NCBI RefSeq assembly: GCF_026107455.2
Contig: NZ_JAPCHY010000018.1
Location: forward strand, 1 to 59,707
DNA: 59,707 bases
Direction of reading: 5' to 3'
From: Xanthomonas chitinilytica
Lineage (GTDB): Bacteria > Pseudomonadota > Gammaproteobacteria > Xanthomonadales > Xanthomonadaceae
A model generated the notes under the pieces. That model saw only the letters and a list, made by a program, of their open reading frames with translations, did not search any database and was not told the DNA's origin. A program made the translations under genes and the position numbers. Positions 1 to 7,845 of the stretch are shown here, piece by piece. How positions within the stretch are numbered: the first letter of the stretch is position 1; each line of letters starts with the position of its first letter.

Positions 1-1
1 G

Positions 2-124
2 CTGGCACTCCCGCGCTGGCTGCACCAGTACAACTGGCACAGACCTCATGCCAGCCTCGGCTACCAGCCACCCATCAGCCGCCTCCAGCTCCCGCTGAAC
101 AACGTCCTGGGTTTACACAACTAG
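2..124 (+). pseudogene. IS481-type transposase, C-terminal fragment
   Basis: The reading frame from the window edge to a TAG stop encodes about 40 residues containing YNWHRPHASLGYQPP. This is the typical end of the rve integrase domain in IS481-type transposases, which cut and join insertion-sequence ends. Only the tail is visible because the gene enters from outside the window, so whether the full copy is intact cannot be judged. It lies about 640 bp from a damaged gene junction and marks the left end of the window as a mobile-element-rich area. Confidence 0.75.
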
Positions 125-426
125 GCCCGAGAAGGCCCGGCACCTGCGGGTATGCGCGTCGCGACTGGCGTGGGGGGTGACTGGCATTCCGGCTCCTGGA
201 AGTAAGGTGGAGTAAAGCGCGCACGTCCGGTGGGGCGTCATCAATTGAGCGGAGCAGCGTCGACGCGCCTTCTTGACGCATCCGGCCCATGGAGCCGAGC
301 GCAGTTCGGCCGCTCCGTCCCCGCTGCCCGGCTCCGGGTAGCGGGGCAGCGGAGCGAGCTCCGCTCTACGAGGCGGGGGCCATCAGGATCGTCGTCATGC
401 GAAAGCTGCCCGATGGATGACACGCA
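125..426. other. Non-coding stretch after the transposase tail
   Basis: About 300 bases with no credible gene. Short open frames exist on both strands but have the arginine-rich composition of shadow frames. A GC-rich inverted segment near 312-365 could fold into a hairpin. I do not recognise a defined IS end here. Confidence 0.4.
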
Positions 427-766
427 CTAGAAACGGTAGCTCAAGGTCGCGGTGACGATGCGCGGGGCACCGGCATAGCAGCCGCCCTGGTTCAACTGCG
501 GCTGGTACAGGGTGCAATGGGCCATGTAGTCCTTGCCGGTGATGTTGGAGCCGTTGAGCGAGAGGTTCCAGTTCCTGTATTCCAGGCCGACCATGGCGTC
601 GAACAGGGTGACCGGCGCGGTCTCGTAGAGCATGTAGGTGTCGTACTTGTCGCCGGTGTAGCGGGCGCCGCCGGCGATCCGCAGCTTCAGGTCGTCGCTG
701 AGCCAGAACGACTTGGCCAGCCACAGCGAGGCCAGGTGCTGCGGCACCACGCCAACGCGCAGGCCA
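427..766 (-). pseudogene. TonB-dependent receptor, C-terminal remnant
   Basis: About 110 residues of the end of an outer-membrane TonB-dependent receptor (siderophore-receptor type). They show the strands after the VPxH motif (VPQHLASLW), then GARYTGDKYDTY, LEYRNWNLSLNGSNITGKDY, and a C-terminal aromatic YRF ending as needed for beta-barrel assembly. The family is normally 650-900 residues, so the plug and most of the barrel are missing. Homology stops near position 762, where the sequence changes directly into the N-terminal part of the divergent aldehyde dehydrogenase. The gene therefore has no start or promoter. I infer a deletion that removed the shared divergent control region. Not functional as a receptor. 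Confidence 0.8.
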
Positions 767-836
767 GTGGCTGCCGCCGCTGGACGGCGGGCGGATCGAG
801 AGCATCGATCCGTCCAGCGGCCGGCCCTGGGCCAGC

Positions 837-2201
837 GTGGCCTTCGCCGGCCCGCGCGACGTGGAGCGGGCGGTGGCCGCGGCGCGCGAGGCGTTCGCCG
901 GTCCATGGCGGCGCCTGCCCGGCCACGAGCGCGCCGCGCTGCTGCGCCGGCTGGCCGAGCTCTACCAGCAGCACGCGCCGCAACTGGCGCAGCTGGAAAG
1001 CCGCGACAACGGCCGCGCCATACGCGAGAGCCGGCTCGACGTGGGTGCGCACCACCAGTGGTTGCACTGGTACGCCTCGCTGGCCGACAAGCTGTCCGGG
1101 CGCACGATCCCGTTCGACGACAGCGTGCATGCCTTCACCTCGCGCCTGCCGGTCGGCGTGGTCGCCGCGATCACGCCGTGGAACGTGCCGTTGATGTCGG
1201 CGATCTGGAAGCTGGCGCCGGCGCTGGCGGCCGGCTGCACGGTGATCCTCAAGCCGGCCGAGCACACCCCGGTGACCACGCTGGAACTGGCGAAACTGGT
1301 CGAGGCCGCCGGCTTCCCGCCGGGCGTGGTCAACGTGATCCCGGGCGGGCCGGAGGTCGGCGCGGCGCTGGTCGCCCATCCCGGCGTGGACAAGATCAGC
1401 TTCACCGGCGAGGGCGCCACCGCCAAGGCGATCCTGCGCAACGGCGCCGACACCCTCAAGCGCTTCGGCTTCGAGCTGGGCGGCAAGGCGCCGCACATCA
1501 TCTTCGCCGACGCCGACCTGGAGCAGGCGCTCAATGCCGCCACCGGTTCGGCCTGGGCGCTGTGCGGGCAGAGCTGCGCGCTGGGCTCGCGGGTGCTGGT
1601 CGAGCGCCCGGTGTACCAGCGCGTGGTCGAGGAATTCGCCCGCCGCGCCGCGCGCGTGCGCGTGGGCATGCCGCTGGACCCGGATACGCACATGGGCCCG
1701 CAGGCGCACGCCGCGCAGCTGGACAAGACCCTGTCCTACGTCGACATCGCCCGCGGCGAAGGCGCCGAACTGGTCGCCGGCGGCACCCGCCTGCGCGACG
1801 GCGCGCTGGCCGACGGCTACTTCGTCGCTCCCACCGTGTTCGCCAACGTGCGCAACGACATGCGCGTGGCGCGCGAGGAGATCTTCGGGCCGGTGGCCGC
1901 GCTGATCCCGTTCGACGGCGAGGAGGAAGCCATCGCCCTGGCCAACGCCACCGAGTACGGCCTGGCCTCGGGCCTGTGGACCGGCGACGTCGGCCGCGCG
2001 CACCGGGTCGCCGCGCGGATCGAGGCCGGCATCGTCTGGGTCAACACCTACCGTTTCCTGCGCTGGTCCACGCCCTACGGCGGACTCAAGCAGAGCGGCT
2101 GGGGCCGCGAGAACGGGCTGGAAGGCCTGGATGGCTACCTGGAGACGCGCACCACCGTGGTCAGCACCACCGGGCGCTTCCCCGATCCGTACGCGCAGTG
2201 A
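837..2201 (+). CDS. NAD(P)+-dependent aldehyde dehydrogenase, 5' end truncated
   Basis: Soluble aldehyde dehydrogenase that oxidises an aldehyde to the carboxylate. Catalytic residues are visible: general base Glu213 in FELGGKAP and nucleophile Cys247 in GQSCALGS (numbered from GTG 837), plus the substrate-loading motif ITPWNVPL and the C-terminal TPYGGLKQSGWGRENG. The frame is open upstream to 702, and homologous sequence (GQWLPPLDGGRIESIDPSSG) begins at about 762, so the true N-terminus included these residues. No ATG, GTG or TTG precedes 837, because the original start was lost at the junction with the receptor remnant. Translation from GTG 837 would lack roughly 35 residues before the Rossmann fold. 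The following SDR gene may have formed a catabolic operon with it. The substrate cannot be told. Confidence 0.8.
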   Translation: MAFAGPRDVERAVAAAREAFAGPWRRLPGHERAALLRRLAELYQQHAPQLAQLESRDNGRAIRESRLDVGAHHQWLHWYASLADKLSGRTIPFDDSVHAFTSRLPVGVVAAITPWNVPLMSAIWKLAPALAAGCTVILKPAEHTPVTTLELAKLVEAAGFPPGVVNVIPGGPEVGAALVAHPGVDKISFTGEGATAKAILRNGADTLKRFGFELGGKAPHIIFADADLEQALNAATGSAWALCGQSCALGSRVLVERPVYQRVVEEFARRAARVRVGMPLDPDTHMGPQAHAAQLDKTLSYVDIARGEGAELVAGGTRLRDGALADGYFVAPTVFANVRNDMRVAREEIFGPVAALIPFDGEEEAIALANATEYGLASGLWTGDVGRAHRVAARIEAGIVWVNTYRFLRWSTPYGGLKQSGWGRENGLEGLDGYLETRTTVVSTTGRFPDPYAQ

Positions 2202-2232
2202 CCCCCTTCTTTCCGCACGAGGAACGCAAGCC

Positions 2233-3006
2233 ATGAGACTGCACAACAAGCTGGCGGTGGTCACCGCCGCCGCATCGGGCATGGGCCGCGAGGGCGTGCT
2301 GCGCTTCGCCCGCGAGGGCGCGCGCGTGGCCGCGATCGACATCGACGGCGACGCGCTGCGGGCGCTGGCCGACGAGGTCGCCGGCCGCGGCCACGCGCCG
2401 CTGGAGATCATCGTCGCCGACCTGTCGCAGGCCGAGCAGGCGCGCGACAGCATCCACCAGGCCGCGGCGCGGCTGGGCGGCATCGACATCCTGTGGGCGC
2501 ATGCCGGCATCCCCGGCCCGGCCACGGTCGAGGGCATGGACCTGGACGCGTACCGGCGCGCGATCGACCTCAACGTCACCTCAGCGGTGCTGGCCGCCGG
2601 CGAGGTCGCCCGGCACATGCGCGCGCGCGGCGGCGGTTCGCTGATCTTCACCGCCTCGGTCTCCGGGCTGGTCGGCTCGATGATGAGCCCGGTGTACTCG
2701 GCGGCCAAGTTCGCGGTGGTCGGCTTCGCCAAGTCGGCGGCGCAGCGTTTCGCCGCCGACGGCATCCGCGTCAACGTGGTCTGCCCGGGCCTGACCGAGA
2801 CGCCGATGAAGCAGGGTTTCGTCGGCCGCAGCGGCGACCCGGAGGAAACCGCGGCCAACGAGCGCAGGCTGCTGGCCGCGATCCCGATGGCGCGCTTCGG
2901 CCTGGCCCACGAGGTCGCCGACGCCGCGCTGTGGCTGGCCTCGGACGAAGCGTCCTACGTCACCGGCGTGGCGCTGCCGGTGGACGGCGGCTATACCTGC
3001 CGCTGA
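2233..3006 (+). CDS. SDR-family NAD(P)-dependent oxidoreductase
   Basis: A 257-residue classical short-chain dehydrogenase/reductase. The cofactor loop is TAAASGMG (residues 11-18; the usual TGxxxGxG with Ala in place of the first Gly). The catalytic set is Ser142, Tyr155 and Lys159 in the normal S-Y-x3-K arrangement, and the end carries the GRxxxxxEVADAALWLASDEASYVTG and PVDGGYT elements typical of the family. The usual NAG motif reads HAG. ATG 2233 is preceded by a GAGGAA ribosome-binding sequence. It follows the aldehyde dehydrogenase by 31 bp, so the two probably oxidise successive intermediates of one pathway, alcohol or hydroxyl first, but no substrate can be inferred. Confidence 0.88.
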   Translation: MRLHNKLAVVTAAASGMGREGVLRFAREGARVAAIDIDGDALRALADEVAGRGHAPLEIIVADLSQAEQARDSIHQAAARLGGIDILWAHAGIPGPATVEGMDLDAYRRAIDLNVTSAVLAAGEVARHMRARGGGSLIFTASVSGLVGSMMSPVYSAAKFAVVGFAKSAAQRFAADGIRVNVVCPGLTETPMKQGFVGRSGDPEETAANERRLLAAIPMARFGLAHEVADAALWLASDEASYVTGVALPVDGGYTCR

Positions 3007-3207
3007 GCGGGCGGCCGCCGCGCACCGCGGCCCGGACGATGCCCCAGGAGGTGCCGCGATGGATGGCCTGCGGCCGAGAGCTGGAGAATCGCGCCTCGGG
3101 TCCAGGGACGCATGCGCTCGCATGCTCCTTCGCCTGCGTCTGCCGACGCAGGGGCATCGGCGACGGGCACCACCTTTCCGGTGCCGTAGCCGCCGGGAGG
3201 ATTGCGG

Positions 3208-3603
3208 GTGACGATCGACGCGGGCGGGCCGCCCATCAGGGCGTTGGACCGCATGAACGAATTCTCCTGCCACTCCATGAAATCGGGCGTGGTGGATCGG
3301 GAAATATGGGCCAGCCCTGGATTCTCCTCGGAGAAATACGGGGAGAGCGACGTGCTCCATATCGTCTGCGGCTTCCACGACGGCGAGGAAGAGCCGACAG
3401 CAGGAATCCGGTTCGAAAGAACCGGCCGGTCGCAAGGAGGAAGCGGCCTCGCCAGGAGCGTATCGTTGTTCGCCGACCGCATACGCATCAAGCTGGCGGA
3501 CTCCCGCAGGAAAACCCTGGGCTTCGACGGCAGCGTCGTCGAGCTCGGTTTCCGGAAGGATCAGGACGGCGCAAGCGAACCCGGAACGGCCTCCTGGACA
3601 TGA
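3208..3603 (+). CDS. Hypothetical protein, possible Imm10-like immunity protein
   Basis: A frame of about 131 residues from GTG 3208, which has a GGGAGG ribosome-binding sequence 7 bases upstream; an internal ATG at 3253 is an alternative. Base composition is lower in GC than the neighbours, which fits acquired DNA. I do not recognise it firmly. The pattern of a central (F)ERTGR segment followed by VSLFADRIRIKLADSRRKTLG is loosely reminiscent of immunity proteins of the Imm10 group, which neutralise polymorphic toxins, but no toxin gene is adjacent. No signal peptide or membrane segment is visible. It could also be an unrelated orphan protein. Confidence 0.45.
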   Translation: MTIDAGGPPIRALDRMNEFSCHSMKSGVVDREIWASPGFSSEKYGESDVLHIVCGFHDGEEEPTAGIRFERTGRSQGGSGLARSVSLFADRIRIKLADSRRKTLGFDGSVVELGFRKDQDGASEPGTASWT

Positions 3604-3699
3604 AATCCGGACCCAACGGTTTCCAGGTCGATGTCGTCCGACAACCCATTCAATCCGACGCCGCTTCGCGGCGTGGCGTGAGCCGGACGTTGGAACTCG

Positions 3700-3990
3700 A
3701 TGACAGCCCCCCGCAAGATTGTTCTGCATTCCCTGCATGGCTACCGGCCCGAGCTCGACTCGCTGGTTGCAGGGTGGATCGAAGAAGGCGTCAAGTACGT
3801 CGGTGTTGTCGGTGTGGATGCAGCATGGATCGAGGATGCAATCGACAGCATGTGCGTCGGTGACGGATCCGCTCCATACTTCATGCTCACGGCATCCCAC
3901 GGTCCCGACGAGACGCTTGCCGATGCGGTGTTCCTGGCCGAACAGCTATCGGGCGATTTGTCGGGTACCGCGACCGTGATCGAGTTCTAG
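3700..3990 (+). CDS. Small hypothetical protein, DUF7684-like
   Basis: A 96-residue soluble protein with no membrane segment. The C-terminal half (YFMLTASHGPDETLADAVFLAEQL) resembles the end of small proteins grouped as DUF7684, in which a TTWH-like motif precedes a helix; this is recalled family knowledge and remains tentative. No function is known for the group. The ribosome-binding site before ATG 3700 is weak. It lies in an accessory patch with the possible immunity-like gene upstream and the TfoX-N gene downstream, all on the same strand but separated by about 90 bases each, so co-transcription is possible but not shown. Confidence 0.55.
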   Translation: MTAPRKIVLHSLHGYRPELDSLVAGWIEEGVKYVGVVGVDAAWIEDAIDSMCVGDGSAPYFMLTASHGPDETLADAVFLAEQLSGDLSGTATVIEF

Positions 3991-4076
3991 CTTCGCGGCG
4001 CGGCCTGACCCGGGCGTTCGTCACCCAGGACAGGACACGCCACACCAGACAGGCAACGTTGGAGCGCATCGACCCC

Positions 4077-4424
4077 ATGGCCACCGACCGGGACTTCGTC
4101 GAGTACATAGCCGAGCAGATCGCGCTCGGAGACCGGCTCACCCATCGGAAGATGTTCGGCGAGTACGCCCTCTACGTCGATGGCAAGGTGGTCGCCTTCG
4201 CCTGCGACAACAGCCTGTTCGTCAAACCGTCGGCCGCGGCAGAGGAACGGGCGCCCGGGCTGCCGCGGCGACCGCCCTACCCCGGCGCCAAGGACTATCC
4301 CGTGGCGGACGAATTGCTGGACGATTCCGATGCCATCCGCGACCTGATCCTGCGGACGGCCGCGCTCATGCCGGCGCCCAGGCCGAAGAAGGCCGGCAGG
4401 CGCTCCGGCACGCGCGGGAGTTGA
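4077..4424 (+). CDS. TfoX/Sxy N-terminal domain protein
   Basis: A 115-residue protein consisting of a single TfoX N-terminal domain. The diagnostic core is RKMFGEYALYVDGKVVAFACDN followed by LFVKP, and the C-terminus is a basic tail. TfoX/Sxy proteins regulate competence with CRP in enteric bacteria, but stand-alone N-domain proteins like this are common and their role is unknown. ATG 4077 is preferred to TTG 4059; the only GGAG lies at 4061, rather far from the ATG. The neighbours give no functional link. Confidence 0.8.
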   Translation: MATDRDFVEYIAEQIALGDRLTHRKMFGEYALYVDGKVVAFACDNSLFVKPSAAAEERAPGLPRRPPYPGAKDYPVADELLDDSDAIRDLILRTAALMPAPRPKKAGRRSGTRGS

Positions 4425-4570
4425 GCGGGCCTGCGCCCCTGGGAACCTGCCTTCGCGAACCCGCCGCGGCTGCCGGTTCCGGAACCGGAACGGCTCGTGG
4501 TCGAAATCCGGGAGCGGATACAGCGTGGCCAACATGCCGCGTACGGCGGCATCGCGTCATCTCGGGCGCG

Positions 4571-5107
4571 TCACCCCGGCGGGCCGGAGAGCCGCGCCAG
4601 AGCGGCCGTCAGTTCCGCCCATGCGGTGTCGCCGACGGGGCCGGCATGGCGCCAGACGACCCGGCGCCGCGCATCCAGCAGCACCAGGCAGGCGGCATCC
4701 GCGGCATCGACGCGCGCCAGCCGTTTCCAGTCTTCGATGCCTTCCTCGACGAGCAGGAAACGCGCATGCAGGCCGGTCGGCACGCCCTGGCGGATGCCCT
4801 TGGCCACCGCCCCGCGGAACAGCGCGGGCACGTCGCCGATGACCGCCACCTGGTAGACGGCCACGCCGGTCGGCACCGCATCGGCCCGCGCCAGCCGGCG
4901 CGACCATGCCTCGGTCTGCGCGCGCGAGGCCCGCGTGAAACCCACGACCAGCAGTACCGGCCCTTCGGGCAGGGCCGCGGGCAGCGCTACCGGCGTTCCT
5001 TCCAGCGAGCGTGCGGCCAGCGGCGGGATTGGCGTGGCGTGAGCGACAGCAACGACCAGGCTGGTCGCCAGCACCAGCCAGCGGGCGATCAGCGGAACGC
5101 AGCGCAT
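4571..5107 (-). CDS. Periplasmic thioredoxin-like protein without CxxC
   Basis: A 178-residue protein starting with an N-terminal signal peptide (two basic residues, a hydrophobic core to about residue 22, then AHATP). The mature part contains VLLVVGFTRASRAQTEAW, which sits where thioredoxin-fold proteins have the active-site helix, but the CxxC pair is replaced by serine and arginine residues. Later segments (VYQVAVIGDVPALFRG, CLVLLDARRRVVWRHAG) fit the remaining strands of a peroxiredoxin/TlpA-like fold, and resemble ATP10-type proteins. A redox role is therefore doubtful; a chaperone or assembly role is possible. It is transcribed alone, just downstream (on the same strand) of the two-component operon. 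Confidence 0.7.
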   Translation of the reverse strand: MRCVPLIARWLVLATSLVVAVAHATPIPPLAARSLEGTPVALPAALPEGPVLLVVGFTRASRAQTEAWSRRLARADAVPTGVAVYQVAVIGDVPALFRGAVAKGIRQGVPTGLHARFLLVEEGIEDWKRLARVDAADAACLVLLDARRRVVWRHAGPVGDTAWAELTAALARLSGPPG

Positions 5108-5177
5108 CGGTCTGCTCCCGACTCCCCTCGCATGCGAACAGTCCGTACACGTTCCGGCGCTGGCAAGGCGCGCATGG

Positions 5178-5780
5178 CTACAGCCAACCCTTCTGCCGCG
5201 CCAGCCGGTAGGCCTCGATGCGGTTGACCACGCCGAGCTTGCCGATGCACTCAGACAGGTAGTTGCGCACGGTGCCGTGCGACAGCCCCAGCTGCTCGGC
5301 GATCTCGTTGGCCGAACGTCCCTCGCCGGCCAGCCGCAGCACCTGGCGCTCGCGGTCGTTGAGCGGGTCGGCTTCCGACCAGGCTTCCAGCGCCAGCTGC
5401 GGGTCGATCGCGCGACCGCCGCGCTGCACCTGGCGCAGCGCCTCGGCCAGTTTTTCGGCCGGTGCGTCCTTGAGCAGGTAGCCTGACACTCCGGCGTCCA
5501 GCGCGCGGCGCAGGAAACCGCTGCGGGCGAAGGTGGTGACGATCACCACCCTGACCGCCAGCCCGTGGCGCTGGATGCGCTGCGCCAGTTCCAGCCCGGT
5601 CAGTCCCGGCATCTCGATGTCGGTGACCAGCACGTCGGGAGAGAGCCGCTGCAGCTCGCGCCAGGCGGCCTCGCCATCGGCGGCGCTGCCCACCACCTCC
5701 AGGTCGGTTTCCAGGTTGAGCAGCGCCGACAGCGCGCCGCGCACCATCGCCTGGTCCTCGGCCAGCAGGATGCGGATCAT
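5178..5780 (-). CDS. NarL/DesR-type response regulator
   Basis: A 200-residue regulator with an N-terminal receiver domain (acidic pocket AEDQ, phospho-acceptor Asp54 in VTDIEMPG, switch Thr in VTTFAR, Lys in YLLKDAP) and a C-terminal LuxR-type helix-turn-helix (LNDRERQVLRLAGEGRSANEIAEQLGLS). Phosphorylation by the neighbouring kinase is expected to drive dimerisation and DNA binding. Its ATG overlaps the kinase stop codon in an ATGA arrangement, which shows translational coupling. The whole set (ATPase, permease, kinase, regulator) resembles the Bacillus YvfRSTU and DesKR arrangements, where the regulator controls the adjacent exporter. Confidence 0.92.
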   Translation of the reverse strand: MIRILLAEDQAMVRGALSALLNLETDLEVVGSAADGEAAWRELQRLSPDVLVTDIEMPGLTGLELAQRIQRHGLAVRVVIVTTFARSGFLRRALDAGVSGYLLKDAPAEKLAEALRQVQRGGRAIDPQLALEAWSEADPLNDRERQVLRLAGEGRSANEIAEQLGLSHGTVRNYLSECIGKLGVVNRIEAYRLARQKGWL

Positions 5781-7051
5781 CCGCGCGCCTCCGGCAGCGG
5801 GTACGCCGGCCGGCACCGCGCCTTCGGCGCCGGTACGGCACCGGCCGATTCCCCTCCCGCGGCATCCGGCACGGACGGCTGCTGGCCCAGCGGGATGCGC
5901 ACCTGCAGGTGGGTGCCGCCGCCACGCGGGGAGTGGATCTGCAGCGATCCGCCCAGCGCGGCGACGCGCTCGCGCATGCCGTTGAGTCCGTTGCCGTTGG
6001 CGGTAACGCCGCCGCAGCCGTTGTCGCGGATGTCCAGCCGCACCGCCTCGGCATCGCAGGCCACCGCGATGCTTGCCTCGCTGGCCTGGGCGTGGCGGGC
6101 GATGTTGGTGGCCGCCTCGCGCAGCACCAGCGACAGCCCGCATTCGATCCAGGCCGGCATCGGCGGCGGTGGCTCGTAGCGCAGATGCACCCGCGACGAT
6201 TCCAGCAGCAGGTGTGCCGAGGCGAGTTCAGCGGCGAGGTTGGCGGCGCGGAAACCGGTCACCGCGCTGCGCACCTGCGCCAGCGCCTCGCGCGCGATCT
6301 GTTCGGCTTCCTCCAGTTCGCGCCGGGCGGTGCCGGCGTCGCGCTCGAACAGCTTGCGCGACAGCTCCAGCTTCAGCGCGATCAGCGACAACGTGTGCCC
6401 GAGCAGGTCGTGCAGGTCGCGGCCGATGCGCTCGCGCTCGGCGGTGGCGGCCAGCCGCCGCACCTCGTCATGGGACAGGCGCAGCGCGGCGTCCTTCTCG
6501 CTGCTGATGCGTTCGACGTTGACGATGATGCCGATGATCACCGAGATCACCGGTATCCATGCCAGCGCCTGCCACGGATAGCCGATCCACGTCGCCAGCG
6601 ACACGAAGGCGGCATTGAGCGCGATCAGCTCCAGCAGGTACCGCGACGTGCGCACGATGCGGTTGGTATGCAGCATCACGCAGCCGAAGATGAAGTAACT
6701 GATGCCCGACGGGTAATCGCGCAGCAACACCATCGACAGCACGATCATCCCCAGCGCGAAGATCGGCGCGCTGCGCCGCGACCCCATCAGGGTCATGGCA
6801 TACAGCGCCAGGAACAGCGGGTAGGACCACAGCGTGATCAGCACCCAGGTCATGTTGTGGCCGCGGTCGAATATCGGGGTGATGAACACCCACATCGTCC
6901 ACAGCAGGTGGACCGCATCGATCCACGGGGACTTTCCCAGCTTGATCGTGTCGGCTACGGCCGAATCCGGCGCCGGCGACAGCCATGCGGGAAGGTGGCG
7001 GTGCTTCACGTGCATGTCATGTCCCAGGAGGTTGCCCCGCCATGATGCCAT
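5777..7051 (-). CDS. DesK-type sensor histidine kinase
   Basis: A 424-residue membrane sensor kinase. Residues about 45-178 contain several hydrophobic helices (likely five). A HisKA_3 dimerisation domain follows with phospho-acceptor His214 in RDLHDLLGHTLS, then a GHKL ATPase with N-box EAATNIARHA, G1 box DIRDNGCGG and the NGLNGMRERV motif. There is no large extracytoplasmic domain, so as in DesK the signal is probably sensed in the membrane. The start used overlaps the permease stop (TGATG); a second ATG twelve codons later is possible. It phosphorylates the regulator encoded immediately downstream and probably reports on substrates or envelope state relevant to the ABC exporter. Confidence 0.9.
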   Translation of the reverse strand: MASWRGNLLGHDMHVKHRHLPAWLSPAPDSAVADTIKLGKSPWIDAVHLLWTMWVFITPIFDRGHNMTWVLITLWSYPLFLALYAMTLMGSRRSAPIFALGMIVLSMVLLRDYPSGISYFIFGCVMLHTNRIVRTSRYLLELIALNAAFVSLATWIGYPWQALAWIPVISVIIGIIVNVERISSEKDAALRLSHDEVRRLAATAERERIGRDLHDLLGHTLSLIALKLELSRKLFERDAGTARRELEEAEQIAREALAQVRSAVTGFRAANLAAELASAHLLLESSRVHLRYEPPPPMPAWIECGLSLVLREAATNIARHAQASEASIAVACDAEAVRLDIRDNGCGGVTANGNGLNGMRERVAALGGSLQIHSPRGGGTHLQVRIPLGQQPSVPDAAGGESAGAVPAPKARCRPAYPLPEARG

Positions 7052-7845
7052 CAGCCATGCCGGCGCAGCCGGTGGCTGGCGACCGCCACGCACAGCACCG
7101 TCGTCGCGGCCAGCGCCAGCACGTGCGGCCACGGGCTGCCGGTATCGAACCCCACCGCGTCCAGCGCCAGCCGGTTGAGGTGGTGGCTGGGCCACAGCGG
7201 CGCCAGCTTCTGCAATGCCTGCGGCAGGACCGACAGCGGGAACCACAGCCCCGACAGGAACGCCATCGGCAGGTACACCAGATTGATCGCCGCCGGCGCC
7301 CCCTGGCCCTTGACCAGCGTGCCCAGCAACAACCCCAGCGCGCAGAACGGCAACGCGCCCAGCACGCATACGAGCCCCAGGTGCAGCGCCTGTCCGGCCG
7401 CCAGCGGCACGCCGGCCAACCGCACCGCCATCGCCATCAGCAGCACGACGATCGACGCCGCCACCAGCAGGGTCATCGCCATCTTGCCCAGCAGGTACGC
7501 GGCCGGCGGCATCGGCAGCGCGCGCTTCAGGGTCAGCAGGCCGTTCTCGCGTTCCAGCGCCAACGACACGCCGAAGCCGTACAGGCCCGGTGCCATCACC
7601 CCGAAGGTGGCGTAGGCCGCCAGCAGGAAGCGCGGTGCGTCCGCGCCGTTGTGGGTGCCCAGCACGATGCCGAACATCAGGTAGAACGTCATCGGGAACA
7701 GCAGCGTCGGCAACAGGAAGCTGGGGCTGCGCAGGTAGCGCAGGCATTCGGCACGGGCTTCCTGCAGGTAGGCGCGCAGCATGCGCGCGCGCGGCATGGC
7801 GGCGGGCGACGGCTGGGAACGGACGATGGGAAGTGCGTTGTTCAT
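7051..7845 (-). CDS. ABC-2 type transporter permease
   Basis: A 264-residue inner-membrane permease of the ABC-2 class with about six hydrophobic segments. After a cytoplasmic N-terminus (to about residue 45) come FLLPTLLFPMTFYLMFGIVLG and further helices, ending with the FLSGLWFPLSVLPQALQKLAPLWPSHHLNRL segment characteristic of drug or antibiotic exporters. It pairs with the ATPase encoded upstream; the two genes overlap as TGATG, as do permease and kinase. The substrate is unknown. Four overlapping genes imply one transcript and fixed stoichiometry. Confidence 0.9.
   Translation of the reverse strand: MNNALPIVRSQPSPAAMPRARMLRAYLQEARAECLRYLRSPSFLLPTLLFPMTFYLMFGIVLGTHNGADAPRFLLAAYATFGVMAPGLYGFGVSLALERENGLLTLKRALPMPPAAYLLGKMAMTLLVAASIVVLLMAMAVRLAGVPLAAGQALHLGLVCVLGALPFCALGLLLGTLVKGQGAPAAINLVYLPMAFLSGLWFPLSVLPQALQKLAPLWPSHHLNRLALDAVGFDTGSPWPHVLALAATTVLCVAVASHRLRRHG

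Noticed and set aside
687..2858. A 723-codon open frame on the minus strand opposite the dehydrogenase and SDR genes
   Set aside because: It is a shadow of the GC-rich coding frames on the plus strand: no domain, Arg/Ala/Gly-rich, and it spans two genes with clear catalytic motifs.
2991..3491. Minus-strand frame with GGPPASIVTRNPPGGYGTGKVV
   Set aside because: It looked protein-like at first, but no family is recognised, it overlaps the plus-strand gene with a better ribosome-binding site, and its remainder is arginine-rich.
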